Of a stretch of 64,000 nucleotides of DNA, positions 54,546 to 64,000 are shown piece by piece; position 1 is the first letter of the stretch; each line of letters starts with the position of its first letter. Origin of the DNA: Ectocarpus siliculosus (Eukaryota; Sar; Phaeophyceae; Ectocarpales; Ectocarpaceae); assembly GCA_000310025.1 (NCBI GenBank), contig FN649730.1:1266701-1330700 (forward strand), written 5' to 3'. Both the position numbers and the translations under genes were made by a program. The notes beneath the pieces are model-generated. The model did not search any database. It had not been told where the DNA came from and saw only the letters and a program-made list of their open reading frames with translations.

Positions 54546-55319
54546 CCTGACAATTTCACTCCCGTTCCTTTCGGGGTCTTGCACAAAATACAGTAAGGCG
54601 TGTTGAATAGTTTCAAATAAAAGCGTTCTCTGGTTTCGAAAACAAGTCTATGTTTTCTGTTGTCGCGTTGGTTCGGTGCCATATCCTCTGTTACATGTCA
54701 CAGAGGGTCCACTCGTTGCTCGCAGCCTATCTTGGACAGGGACTTATCTCCTCCCCCGCACCCAAGCTAGAAACACGGCCTTCTCGTTGCCTGCCCTCCG
54801 CACACGGTCCGAGACGGCGGTGTACCCCGAAATCAACGACCTTCGACAGCAAACCTCTTCTCCGTCCATCCCAAGCAGCAACACGTGCGTCTAGGAAGGT
54901 ATCGCCAAAGCCAAGCCCCCATACAGCTACACCCCAACAGTTTTGTCTACTGAAAACACCGAGAGGCTACATTGCGATTCATCCTCGCTCGGCGTTTGGA
55001 AGACCCCCACCCTGCACGAGGTTTACCGCAGGCGGGAACGCAGGCCGCCGCGAGAGCTGTGATTTCCACCGGCCGCTGCTGCGGCCGGCCCTAGCGCCTG
55101 CTCCCCGTCGTCCACCCCTAAAGTTGTTGTCGAGCCACCAGGTCAGGCACCGAATGTCTAGGAGGCACACCTGGGGGATGACGGCGACCCCAAGGATGGC
55201 GGCGGGGGGGGGGGGGGGTTGTAGCCCCCGTTTCCGAAGTGAACACATCACTAGTTCAGTTCGCGACAAAACATCGGCAGAGGCGGCGGGGTGACTGTAG
55301 TTGTTGCGCTTCCTTCGAA

Positions 55320-55625
55320 CCGACTCGCCAATTTACCCGCCCTCGGCAAATCAACCCAAGGTATACCTGGTTTGGCACAGCAAAAGCAGGAATGATGACT
55401 AGGTAATCTCATCCTTTGTGAAACATAGCCTGGGGCGCCGGCGTAAACCCCGGCACATCGCTCCGTCCCGGCATTTGCAGGGATGCAAAGAGACCAATGG
55501 TCCAACGACTACGGCATGCGTTCACATGAGTACAGGCCCCCCTCTCTCGGCCGGCGAAAACCCGGACGTGTCGCTCCGTCCCGGCATGCGAGGTCTACAA
55601 TATGGCATGCGATAAAATGAGAGCA
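55320..55625 (-). repeat. Dispersed repeat R1, two inverted heads in tandem
   Basis: ACCTGGTTTGGCACAGC and GCTCCGTCCCGGCATTTGCA ...CTACGGCATG give one inverted copy. A second head (AAACCCGGACGTGTCGCTCC) follows immediately and ends in C-runs. Confidence 0.65.
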
Positions 55626-56458
55626 GCCCCCCCTCCCCCCCTGCAGTCTTCGCACCTGTATTTGTGGAAGCGACAGGGGGTCGCCTCCTGATCCTTCCGT
55701 CACGTGCGAAGTCACCGCGGCTGCTGCAGAGGAAGAACCTCCGTGTCCACTTGTCTTCTTCGCCTTGTTCGCGGCATCGGATTGCAGGGAAAGCTGCGAG
55801 TTCGGGAAGAACGGACGGGAGACGGGGGAGCACCGATGTCGGTGGGAGGTACAACGAACTTTAGATTGGCGATCAACGACTACGCCACAAGGCGCGCTTC
55901 CGGAGTGGGCTGGCACATCAGAGCACCGTAGTCCTCGAAGCGTGATGCAAGTTGCAAGCAAAGCATGTGTTGGTGCGGATCAACGGCCAGCTGCCATAAG
56001 CTCGAGCAGCTCACGCAGTTGACGCGCACGAAGAGCCCAGCAAACCTTGACCACCACAAAAAGAAAAAATACAATTCTGTAACATACATTCATACTACCA
56101 AAAAAAAACGTCTTCACCGCCCAGGTAAGATCACGTCCGAACGGGGGAGGGGCACAAGCCAAAGGAACAAGGTGCGGGGGGGCATACCACCGGTATCGAC
56201 TTCACGGGGCCGCCAACGAGGACGGGACGGGGTGGTTTCCGACGTAGGTACGCAACATCGTTGGCTACGGAAGCTGCGCGAAATCGTCATCGCGTGCCGC
56301 CCTAGCATCAAAATTTCCCTCCACACATCTCTATCACCGACAACAAAACGACGGAACAAGAGCTGAAAAAAAAGGGGGGGGGGGGGGGGGGGGGGGGGGA
56401 CCCCGCGGGCCCCCCCCTTCGGGGGGCAAAAGGGGGGGGGGAAAACCAACCCTTTGGC

Positions 56459-56558
56459 NNNNNNNNNNNNNNNNNNNNNNNNNNNNNNNNNNNNNNNNNN
56501 NNNNNNNNNNNNNNNNNNNNNNNNNNNNNNNNNNNNNNNNNNNNNNNNNNNNNNNNNN
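56459..56558. other. Assembly gap (100 N)
   Basis: Exactly 100 unknown bases, a conventional placeholder. The left flank is a long poly-G run with GGGCCCCCCC palindromes, probably a sequencing failure zone. Confidence 0.98.
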
Positions 56559-56775
56559 AGCTGAGCATAGGAACGTATGCACATGGTACTTACGACAAAG
56601 CACGCTGTCGAACCAGGTGCTGCAGCAACGCGCTCTGCAGATCGGGAGAAAAACAGGCAGCAATGCTCACCTGCAACCATCCCGCTGGGACGCTTCACAA
56701 AAACGCAAAAAAACGTCACGCGAGACATTTTTCTGCCAACGAAACCGTTTCGATAGAGCGTCCTAAAGACACCGC

Positions 56776-57172
56776 CTACAACAGACTGCTTTCGTCCGAA
56801 ATAACACGCCAACACCTGCCATACTTGTGGCACTTGATCTCAACGATACTACCACCCCTCGCGACCACCCCTACCTCTCGCCGCCGTGCCGACTCCAGAA
56901 GCTTCACATACGCCTCACGCCTACCGCCGCCGTCCCCCAACCACCGCCTCGCCTCCAGCCAGTGCGCGCACGCGTCCCGTCTCCTGCCCAGCCTCCACAG
57001 GGCGAGCGAAAAGTTGAACGTCGGGCGCGGCTCCTCCGGCAGTAGCAGCAGGCACGCCCGCAGCAGCCTGCAGGCCTCCTCTCCCCGGCCGGAGGCTATA
57101 AGGAGCACCGCCCGGTTGTTGAACGCCGCGGCCCGCGCGAGTCTACGGTCGCGGTCGTCCTGCGCCGTCGCC

Positions 57173-57205
<33 letters not shown>

Positions 57206-57543
57206 ATGTCGGCGCCGTTGCCACCGCCGTTGCCGTGCGGGGGCGGAGAGAAGGCGGGGTGGTTCCGGGAGTCGCTCTCTCCGCCGCCGCCGGTCGGAGC
57301 CGCCGTGATTTTCACCCGCGGCTGCTGCTGCCGCTGCTGCTGCTGCTGCCGCTGCTGCTGCTGCAGTTTGGGCGCAGGCTTCTTTCGCTTGGGCGCCGGC
57401 GGCGAGGATTCCCCAAATGCCGACCCCGTTGCTGCTGCTCGCGACGGCGGCGGCACGGACAAGTCCACCGGACGGCGGGTGAGGAGCCGCAACGCCCTGT
57501 CGAGGCTGTCTGCCGCGCAGGTCTCGTCTTCCTCCAGGCATAG
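56776..57543 (-). CDS. TPR gene last exon
   Basis: Phase 0 from CCGTAG|CTA, with the stop at 56776-56778. It encodes LCLEEDETCAADSLDRALRL, a basic/polyGln and polyGly linker, then the C-terminal TPR pair (FNNRAVLLIASGRGEEACRL and FNFSLALWRLGRRRDACAHW). Joined to the previous exon it restores MLRADAL-LCLEEDE, a full TPR helix. Confidence 0.83.
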
Positions 57544-60500
57544 CTACGGCAAGGGACACCGCGGGGGGGGGGGTATATCTACCGTCAGCAGACCGCCGTG
57601 TTAAGACCTACCGCCGCCGTTCACACTGCAGTTGGAAGAGGGGGGCGTTGTATACAGTAACTATTGCTTCTTGCAAAATATGGCAAACTGCCAAATTCCA
57701 ACTGTTATTTCATTTTTTCGGTTCCTCGGTCGAGGTTCTGCGGTCTACGGGTTTGGAAATTTGGAAGTGTGGGTATTGCGTCCCCAAAATATTGCGTCCC
57801 CAAAATGAAACACAAAAAAATACCTACAAACGTACAAAACACCCAACCTACAATGTAATTGAGCTGCTGAGGTTATCCACACACGTGGTTTGGAAGCATG
57901 CAACGCTCCCATCTAGGAGGAAGGTACAGTAGCACACACCTCTTCCCTCCTCGAGGCACAAGCCGTCGCCACCTTTCAGGTCGCGAGCTTGCAGACGGAT
58001 GGATTATGGCATGCCACGGACGCGTGTTGCAAAAGGTTGTCTCCCTACTCAGCACTCAGAATAAAGAGAGAGAGAGTCCGACACGATACTCACTCAGGCA
58101 ACGCGGGGCCAACGCTCGTATCCGTGAGGCAAGATCCAGAGACGAACAACAAAAGAAGGCGCACGTACACATTGTGCAGACAGATGGGAAGGTGGACTGG
58201 TTTTACGAAAGTCCGCGCGATATTCGGGGTGCCGCACATACTTCGGCATCCCCACGGGGCAGGGAGATATAACACTCCGGGTGGTCCGTGGTCTCCAGAG
58301 ACGCACCGCCCACAGCACGCAGAATTAGGCATCCTTGTTGTCGTTGCGGATTCAAACAAGCTGTCAATAACTCAGTGCGAGTGCTTCGCTATGCGGTAGC
58401 GCGATCGATGAGAAGAAGATGACAAGCCTTGTAGGGGGAACCAAAAACATTACCGCGCCTTCTACTAAAAAATATGTGCCTTTGTTGATTGGCATCGGCC
58501 GCGTTCAACGGCTGACCAATGAAATGATGTCTCTTTGCCAGCGGGCAAAAAGTCAAGGTCCCTGGAAGGGGGCCAAAGTTCGAAAAACGTGTGTATACGG
58601 GTATCATTCACCGACGTACCGACCCAAAATAGCAGAGGCCTCGCGCGCCGGATGCACCAAGAGAAACCAGAGCTTTAGAAAAGAGGCCCACGATGAATAC
58701 AACCTCCCTGTTTGAACACCACCTGTGACAACCACAAGTCCCATCAAAGAAAAAGCTGCAACGTCCATCAACATTTGGTTCACTCGTTCCTGCCCGTCCT
58801 CACCAAGGCATCCGCTCGCAGCATCAGCATCGCAGCATCCTCCTCCTCTCCGCTTCCACCGCCGCTACCGCTACCGCCGCCGCCGCCGCCGCCGCCGCCG
58901 CTGGACCCATCCCCCAGCACCATCCTCACCGTCTCAAGGGCATCGCGATACAGCCCTCTCTGGATCTGGCTGAAGGCGAGCGCGCGCAAGACTCTCGCTC
59001 TCCCGGGGCCGCGGCGCGACGCTCGGGCGCCCCCGTCCTTCGCGAAGGAGGCGAAGTAGTACGCCAGTCCCTCCCGGGATGATGCTACCCCGTCCGCCGT
59101 CGCCTCAGCGGCAACAAGCCCCTCCAGCGCAAGGATAGCGGTGGGCCAGTCCTTCGCTGCCATGGACGCTCTCGCCACTCGCCACATCACCTCCGCCGGC
59201 GCCACCGGTAGCACCACGAGGGCGCCGGAGGCGCCGCCGCCGCCGCCGCCGCTCGGTTGGAAACCCTGCCTCGTTGCCTCCAGCGGGAAGCACAGCCGGT
59301 GTTGGTGGGACGACGACCGACTGCTGCTACGTCTCCCTTGGTGGACGGCTGAGGTGGCGCCGTTCGAGGAAGGCGAAGAACCTCCTGAAAGTTCTTGGGA
59401 ACGTTCCCCGAGGAAGAGGAGGAGCTCGCGGGAGGCGGCGTGGTCCCCCGACTCTTGCAGGACACGAGCGACGCCGTACACCGCTGATGTTGGGTCCGGG
59501 GGGGGTGGGGGGGGGGTGGGGGGTTCGAGAGGGTGCGTGCTTTTATAACTGGGGAGAATTTGTTGGTGTAGCCATCACTGCGCATTGAGGTCGTTCAGAG
59601 TCTTCCCGCCATACTTTTAGGTGCTGGTCGAAACAAATTTGTGTCTGGGTCGCTCAGGAACGTTGGCGTCTGTTCTCGTCATTTTTTCCTCTCGTACCAA
59701 CACCGTTGTGATGGCTCTGTTCCACCACGTGGTCCCCAAAACACATGCCCAAAACCGCGGTGGCAAGTTGCGACCCCTGCAGCTCCCGAGTACCTTGTCT
59801 ACTGCCTCGAAACCAGAAAGCATTAGAGGTGCTCATGTTACTACAGACAAGTAGCGTGTGACCCCATTCCGACGACGGCGGACTCCAACCCTCCCCGCCC
59901 CAGCCGGCCTTGTAGCACCAATTTTGTCCAATGCACATCGCTTGCTGCGGCGGCAGCAGTTCAGCACCTAAGCCTCTTCCCAGAACGATATCGCGATTCA
60001 TCCAGATCGCGCCTCAAAGTCGCCGTGGAGCGAAATATTCTCCCGACACATGACCCTGACTTTTCAAAAAAAAAAAAACTTTTCACAAAAAAAAAAATAC
60101 TTCGAAGTATATGAAGTATGTATCAAGGGAAAAAAACGAATGAGGAACAACCGAAAAAAGCCATGGCCAACCTTCTCCCGACACATGACCCTGACTTCTC
60201 CAAAAAAATACAAAAACAACAGCAACAACAACAGCAACAACAACAACGAATGAGAAACAACAAAAAAAAAGCCATGGCCAACCTTCCAAGCACTGGGGGT
60301 CAAGCGCCAGCGCCCGCCGGAACATGGACACCGCCTCTCCGGCGTTCCCTGTCGCCCTCGCAGCGCACGCCAGCAAGACCCACGCCTCGACCCCGCCCCC
60401 GCCCCCGCCCGCCCTCCACATGCACCTCCCCGCTTCCCCTTCCGGTGGTGGTGCTGCTGCTGCTGCCGCTGCTGCTCCTCCTCCTCCCCGCAAGAGGATT

Positions 60501-62043
60501 TCTTGTTCGATGGAGTCGAAGTGGGCCGAGCTGCCGAGCGAGAGGACTCGGAGCAGCTCGTGGGTCCGTTCGTCGGAAGGTTCCCACCCGAGGCTTGTTG
60601 TCGTCGTCGCCGGCGAGGCGGAGGCGAAGCAGGAGATGTGGGCGAGGCAGACCGTGGCGTGGCGGTTCCGCGGGTCCAGGTCCAAGCTCTCCTGGAGTTG
60701 CGTGGGGGGAGTAGTGCCGTGAACAAATGCTTGTGGTCGCATGCTGCCGTCAAGTCGTTAGTTCGGTGTGGGAGGGGGTCGGGCCGCAAGCGTACGGGAA
60801 TAGAGAGGGGAGAGCGACTTCCGATCACAGCTACAGATCGTGAAAAGGTAATAGGAGAACATTATCGCGTAGTCGTATCTCTATCTCTCTCTCCCTCTTT
60901 CTTCTCGTTGCCTCCCCCCCCTCTCCGTATCTCTCTATCCCACTCTGCGACCCTCCCTCCCGCCGTTCCCCTCCAATATCATCAGCCGGCCCCCTGCCAC
61001 CGCCCCCCCCGCTCACCTCCAACCGCCCCGCGGCAGCCTCCAGATCCCCCTGCGCCAAGGACCCGAGTCCTCGCAAAAACCGACACATGGCTAACGCAGG
61101 GTCTCTCCCGCCGCCCCCACCCCGCAGAGTCCCATTCGCGCTGCCACCCCCGCCCTGCTTAGACGTGGCTGGGGCGAGAGGGTGAAGGGGTGCCGGGGGC
61201 GGCGGCGCGGTGTAGGTGGCTGAGGCACCGGTGGGTCGTGTGGAGAGGAGGAGACTGGCTCTCCGCCAGGCAGACCGGCGTGCTCCGTACGCGTGCTCCG
61301 CTGAGAGGGGATGGACGGATCGATCACACAAAACGTGTCGTGAGGCCATTGACGGTGTTTGTGTTGTTGTTGTTTTTGTTGTCCTTGTTAAGTTGTTCGA
61401 CGTCATATGATTGATATATTTGACGCCAAGGATTCATATAACCTCTTCATCGTTCCTGGCGCTAATGCGTCATACCACACTACCATATGGGTAATCTCCA
61501 GCCCCTTTCTTAGAAGTGGTCCACCGGAAACCAACAAGACCGAATCCCGTCGTTCGTCAAAGGTCGCAACAACCCAACCAACGTCACACGATAAAAAAAA
61601 AAAACACACACACAGCGATAAAACAAATGACAAAAACAACAAAAATATACAAAAACATGAAGTACAAAAAAAAGTGACAACTAAACGAAGAAATCAATGA
61701 AAAAAAACACAAAAAAAAAACAGCGATGAAAAAAAAAATAGCAAAACTTCCGTCTCTCACCCACGGAGACGAGGCGCGAGGCCGCGGCGGCACGGCCAAG
61801 GGCTAGGTTAGCAACGGCCAGCAGCCAGGACATCCGAAGCAGGTGCAGGAGGCGAGGCGCAGCTTCCGATAACGGCAGGCGCTTCCCTCTTTACGTGTAG
61901 CAGCGGCAATGGCGGGCGAGGTAACGTTGTGGGGCGGTGTTGTCGTTGTGGTTGTGGCATGCAAGAGGTTGCTTCATCGCTGTTCTTGGCGGCTACTCCA
62001 CACGACCCACCGGTGTGTTGTTGATAATTTCGATTTTGGGATG

Positions 62044-62083
<40 letters not shown>

Positions 62084-64000
62084 GATTTTGTGGTGGTGGT
62101 GATCGTTGTTATTATTGCTGTTGAAGAGCGAGCAGCACGCGTGAAGGGAGCATTAAAAAAAGCTCCTTGATTCACCTACAGGTCGAGCAGTGCGTACCGT
62201 ATATGACACAAGTCACTCACCCCCTGGACCGATTTTCAAAACTCGATTACTCCACGACGAAGAGGATGCATAAACGAAATGATACATCTTCGAAAACCTC
62301 TCGACGAGACGGTTCTAACGCCGCCGTTTTCGGCGCTGTGACTCTTCCTGCCGTTAAGAAAATCGAGCTTTGAATATCGGTCAAGGGCGTGTGTTATCTT
62401 GTGTCATATACGGTATGCGTGAACTCTCCGGGAGACCCCTCGACTCACCCAGCGCCCGGCCCCTTGAGCGCAGAGCCGAACGCCTCTCGAAGCGCGTCGA
62501 CCCCCCAAAACACGTCTCTAGCCGCCTCCTTCTCCTCCTGCTTCATCCTCTCCTCGTTATCCCCCCCGCCCCCCGCGCCCTGCCCGCGCCCCCCCCTGCC
62601 TGCGGCGCCGCCACCGCCTCCGTTGGATGCGATGCTTGCAGAAGTATCGGGGTCCGCGGCCGTACCCTGTGCAGCAGCGGCTGCGGCGGAAATGGTAGCC
62701 TTTCGGCTCGCCAGTACCCGCACGCCCACGGAGAGCGCCTTTGCGGGCTGGAGGTCGGGGGGGGGGGAAAAGGGGGGGGCGTCGTTGTTGGGGGAGGGGG
62801 GGCGAAGAAGGCGGAGATCTAGCTCTGGCTGGAGGCATGGGTTAGACAGAAGCGAGGGCTGGAGTGAAAAAAAAAACTGCTGTGTCATTCGTTGTCCCAT
62901 CTACCGACCCGTCACTTGCGGTAAATCAAACTACCCTGGAGCCTTGTCAAACAGAGCGAAGAGCCCCGACAAACAACGCAACATTAAGCAAAACACTCAC
63001 ATTACAGGGCGACGGTGTTAGCATGGGAGAATGATATGTCGGTAGAGCCTTTACCCTTTGTTTCGAAAGTGCTGGTGTTTTTCATCCTGCTAACAAGACT
63101 GACGTATGTTCATTTGTCAGCCAATTAGTGCGGTCGACGCTAAATAAGAAATCACACACAAGCGTTTCATGTGGCCAGCTATGGCTCGCGATCAAGTTTC
63201 CAAAGACAAAAGTTGACCCAAGAAGCAGTAACCCCCCCCCTTGCACTACGGCGGGGGTAGAATTTCCGGATGGTCCGCATGAAGAGAGTACACTTCATGA
63301 GAGAAAATAGGTGAACTTCAGACATGAAAGAGGGGAGAAGAGAGGGTTGTTCTCTCACGAAGGATGTCATTAAGATCTTGATGGATGCAGGAAGGTTAGA
63401 CTGGTTGCCTTGGACATTGAGAGGATCCTTGTACTCTCAGGAAAAAGTCGGTCGCCAAAAAAACTCCAAAGACGCAAGCAACAAGTCATCCCCACGCAAA
63501 GAATGGCAGACACGCGGAGAGAGGGGGGGGAGCTGGCCGCGCCTCTGGCAGAAACAATAAGGGTGCTCCTCTATATGCCTTGAACGTCAATCGTGGCCAA
63601 AACCCAAACAATCGAAAAAGCATGAGTCCCCAGCCGCCGCCGGAAGCGGGCTGAAAAGGCGGAAAGCAGTGATATAGAGAGGAGAGATAGGACAGGGAAA
63701 ACATTTTTGAGTCACCTTTGGCAAAAGTAGGAAGAAGCGATTGGCCATTGGTGGTTGGTCCTGTGGGAACAACGCTCCGTCCTCTAGAGGGCGCGTGGCC
63801 AATGGCCTAACACTTAAGGTATGCAAAACATGAATACGCCCACCCGTTGTCCTCTTTGGGACGCGTGATCAATGGCCTAGCAGCAAAGGCGTGCAGAACA
63901 AGCGAAAACAAAAACGCGATACCCCGCCCCTTTCCTTACCTCGCCCTGAGCCAGCCTCGCGGCCATGAGCGCGCAGGCCGCCTGAACCGCCACATCCTCG
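56776..64000 (-). CDS. TPR-repeat protein, possible FANCG/XRCC9-like, 5' end off the window
   Basis: Exons (high to low): 63940->64000, 62449-62858, 61761-61888, 61017-61300, 60284-60691, 58804-59483, 56776-57543. Every junction is phase-consistent. Degenerate TPRs appear in order: MCRFLRGLGSLAQGDLEAAA, EAWVLLACAARATGNAGEAV, VYGVARVLQESGDHAASREL, EVMWRVARASMAAKDWPTAI, RVLRALAFSQIQRGLYRDAL, MLRADALLCLEEDETCAADS and NNRAVLLIASGRGEEACRLL. The C-terminal LALWRLGRRRDACAHWLEAR strongly recalls, from memory, the human FANCG end (tLKRLDRRDEATALWWRLEA), and the repeat order agrees. FANCG is a TPR scaffold of the Fanconi anaemia core complex. Long Gly, Ala, Gln and Pro runs sit between repeats. It could instead be another TPR scaffold; the FANCG assignment needs a profile search. 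Confidence 0.8.
58500..58545 (-). repeat. R2 fragment, inverted
   Basis: GGCTGACCAATGAAATGATG is the reverse complement of the R2 core (CATTTCATTGGTCAGCC), in a TPR gene intron. Confidence 0.5.
58804..59483 (-). CDS. TPR gene exon (three TPR-like units)
   Basis: Phase 1-0 (680 bp), with acceptor ATCAG|CG and donor TTG|GTGAGG. It encodes VYGVARVLQESGDHAASREL, EVMWRVARASMAAKDWPTAI and RVLRALAFSQIQRGLYRDAL, with Ser/Gly-rich insertions. Confidence 0.85.
60284..60691 (-). CDS. TPR gene exon
   Basis: Phase 0-1, with acceptor CTCCAG|GAG and donor GAAG|GTTGGC (the G at 60283 closes it). It encodes ESLDLDPRNRHATVCLAHIS, an Ala/Gly-rich insert, then EAWVLLACAARATGNAGEAV and SMFRRALALDPQCLE. Confidence 0.85.
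61017..61300 (-). CDS. TPR gene exon
   Basis: Phase 1-0, with acceptor CTCAG|CG and donor GAG|GTGAGC. It encodes EHAYGARRSAWRRASLLLST, a Pro/Ala linker, then ALAMCRFLRGLGSLAQGDLE and AAAGRLE, which continues as ESLDLDP. Confidence 0.82.
61761..61888 (-). CDS. TPR gene exon, helical
   Basis: Phase 2-1 (128 bp), with donor GTGG|GTGAGA. It encodes KRLPLSEAAPRLLHLLRMSW then LLAVANLALGRAAAASRLVS. The phases at both sides fit the neighbours; the acceptor AAAG|A is less certain. Confidence 0.7.
62040..62087. repeat. GTT microsatellite
   Basis: About fifteen GTT units in an intron of the TPR gene. Confidence 0.9.
62195..62415. mobile_element. MITE copy 2 with terminal inverted repeats
   Basis: TACCGTATATGACACAAG at the left is perfectly inverted at the right (CTTGTGTCATATACGGTA). 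The interior matches 16617-16832. It occupies most of the 560-bp intron between TPR gene exons 61761-61888 and 62449-62858, 33 bases from the donor of the latter. Confidence 0.82.
62449..62858 (-). CDS. TPR gene exon, low-complexity and helical end
   Basis: Phase 0-2 (410 bp), with acceptor CTCCAG|CCC and donor GG|GTGAGT. It encodes SNPCLQPELDLRLLRPPSP, an Ala/Gly-rich stretch, then RMKQEEKEAARDVFWGVDAL and REAFGSALKGPGAG. Confidence 0.75.
63083..63165 (+). repeat. Dispersed repeat R2
   Basis: It contains AACAAGACTGACGTATGTTC, TTTGTCAGCC and GTGCGGTCGACGCTAAATAA with an ACACAAGC tail. Confidence 0.6.
63755..63905 (-). repeat. Dispersed repeat R1, two inverted heads in tandem
   Basis: AACGCTCCGTCCTCTAGAGG, CGTGGCCAATGGCCTAACAC and AATACGCCCACCC are followed at once by a second, shorter CTCTTTGGGACGCGTGATCA copy. 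It matches 47885-47985. Confidence 0.6.
63940..64000 (-). CDS. TPR gene exon, truncated by the window edge
   Basis: It encodes EDVAVQAACALMAARLAQGE, a TPR-like helix, with donor GAG|GTAAGG in phase 0, matching the phase-0 start of 62449-62858. Confidence 0.75.

Larger units (their letters stand above)
51765..56775. other. Gene-poor region between convergent genes
   Basis: No exon chain could be built here on either strand. It holds a degenerate tandem repeat (52365-52620), a small ATTTCGTGGAA-type repeat (54425-54545), R1 copies (55320-55620), G/C runs and the assembly gap. Two minus-strand frames near 54980-55270 and 55510-55960 have biased composition but no recognised domain. Confidence 0.5.

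Noticed and set aside
54650-55294. Plus-strand open frame of 214 codons
   Set aside because: Ser/Pro/Arg-rich composition without domain; its antisense is equally open, and no splice-linked neighbours were found.
56114-56833. Frame spanning the assembly gap
   Set aside because: It exists only because N bases are read through; the flanks are poly-G and poly-C.

Overview
The window looks like nuclear DNA of a multicellular stramenopile, most likely a brown alga of the Ectocarpus type. It is GC-rich, has long introns full of CAG/GTT, GA and poly-G/C simple repeats, and carries surface proteins with many tiny exons that join a bacterial-Pmp-like beta-helix to a TRP-like membrane domain. The organism call is an inference from gene style. 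All exon models were built by eye from splice signals, reading phase and protein similarity; no alignment program or RNA data was available.

Layout. (1) 1-17,943, minus strand: gene B, a secreted right-handed beta-helix protein whose 3' end lies off the left edge. Its 7.4-kb intron at 913-8,332 holds a tyrosine-recombinase retroelement at 1,714-8,155 (split direct repeats, CCCH gag-like region, recombinase), which contains an array of about 22 hairpin units. (2) 19,921-39,032, minus strand: gene A, a head-to-tail paralogue of B that appears complete. It has a signal peptide, a ladder of beta-helix rungs, a Cys-rich segment, about eight or nine membrane segments and a long cytoplasmic tail. 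(3) 40,433-51,764, plus strand: an eight-exon glycoside hydrolase family 114 gene with a C-terminal membrane anchor, transcribed away from gene A across a 1.4-kb gap. (4) 51,765-56,775: gene-poor sequence with a 100-N assembly gap. (5) 56,776 to beyond 64,000, minus strand: a TPR-repeat gene whose repeat order and C-terminus recall the Fanconi anaemia core protein FANCG/XRCC9.

The most striking pattern is in genes A and B. Most rungs of the beta-helix are encoded by one mini-exon of 78-90 bp. Each begins and ends in phase 1, and the split falls inside the second glycine codon of the GG-A-[IV] motif. Any such rung exon could therefore be skipped, duplicated or lost without changing frame. The window shows several stages of this: a two-rung exon of exactly twice the usual length, a relic duplicate exon, and a rung exon interrupted by a dispersed repeat.

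Dispersed repeats populate the introns: R1 (about 0.1-0.5 kb, tRNA-like head, often flanked by poly-G, at least 12 copies), R2 (about 60-80 bp, tRNA A-box-like, at least 7 copies), a 0.22-kb MITE pair, telomere-like motifs and foldback arrays. I saw no convincing tRNA, rRNA or CRISPR.
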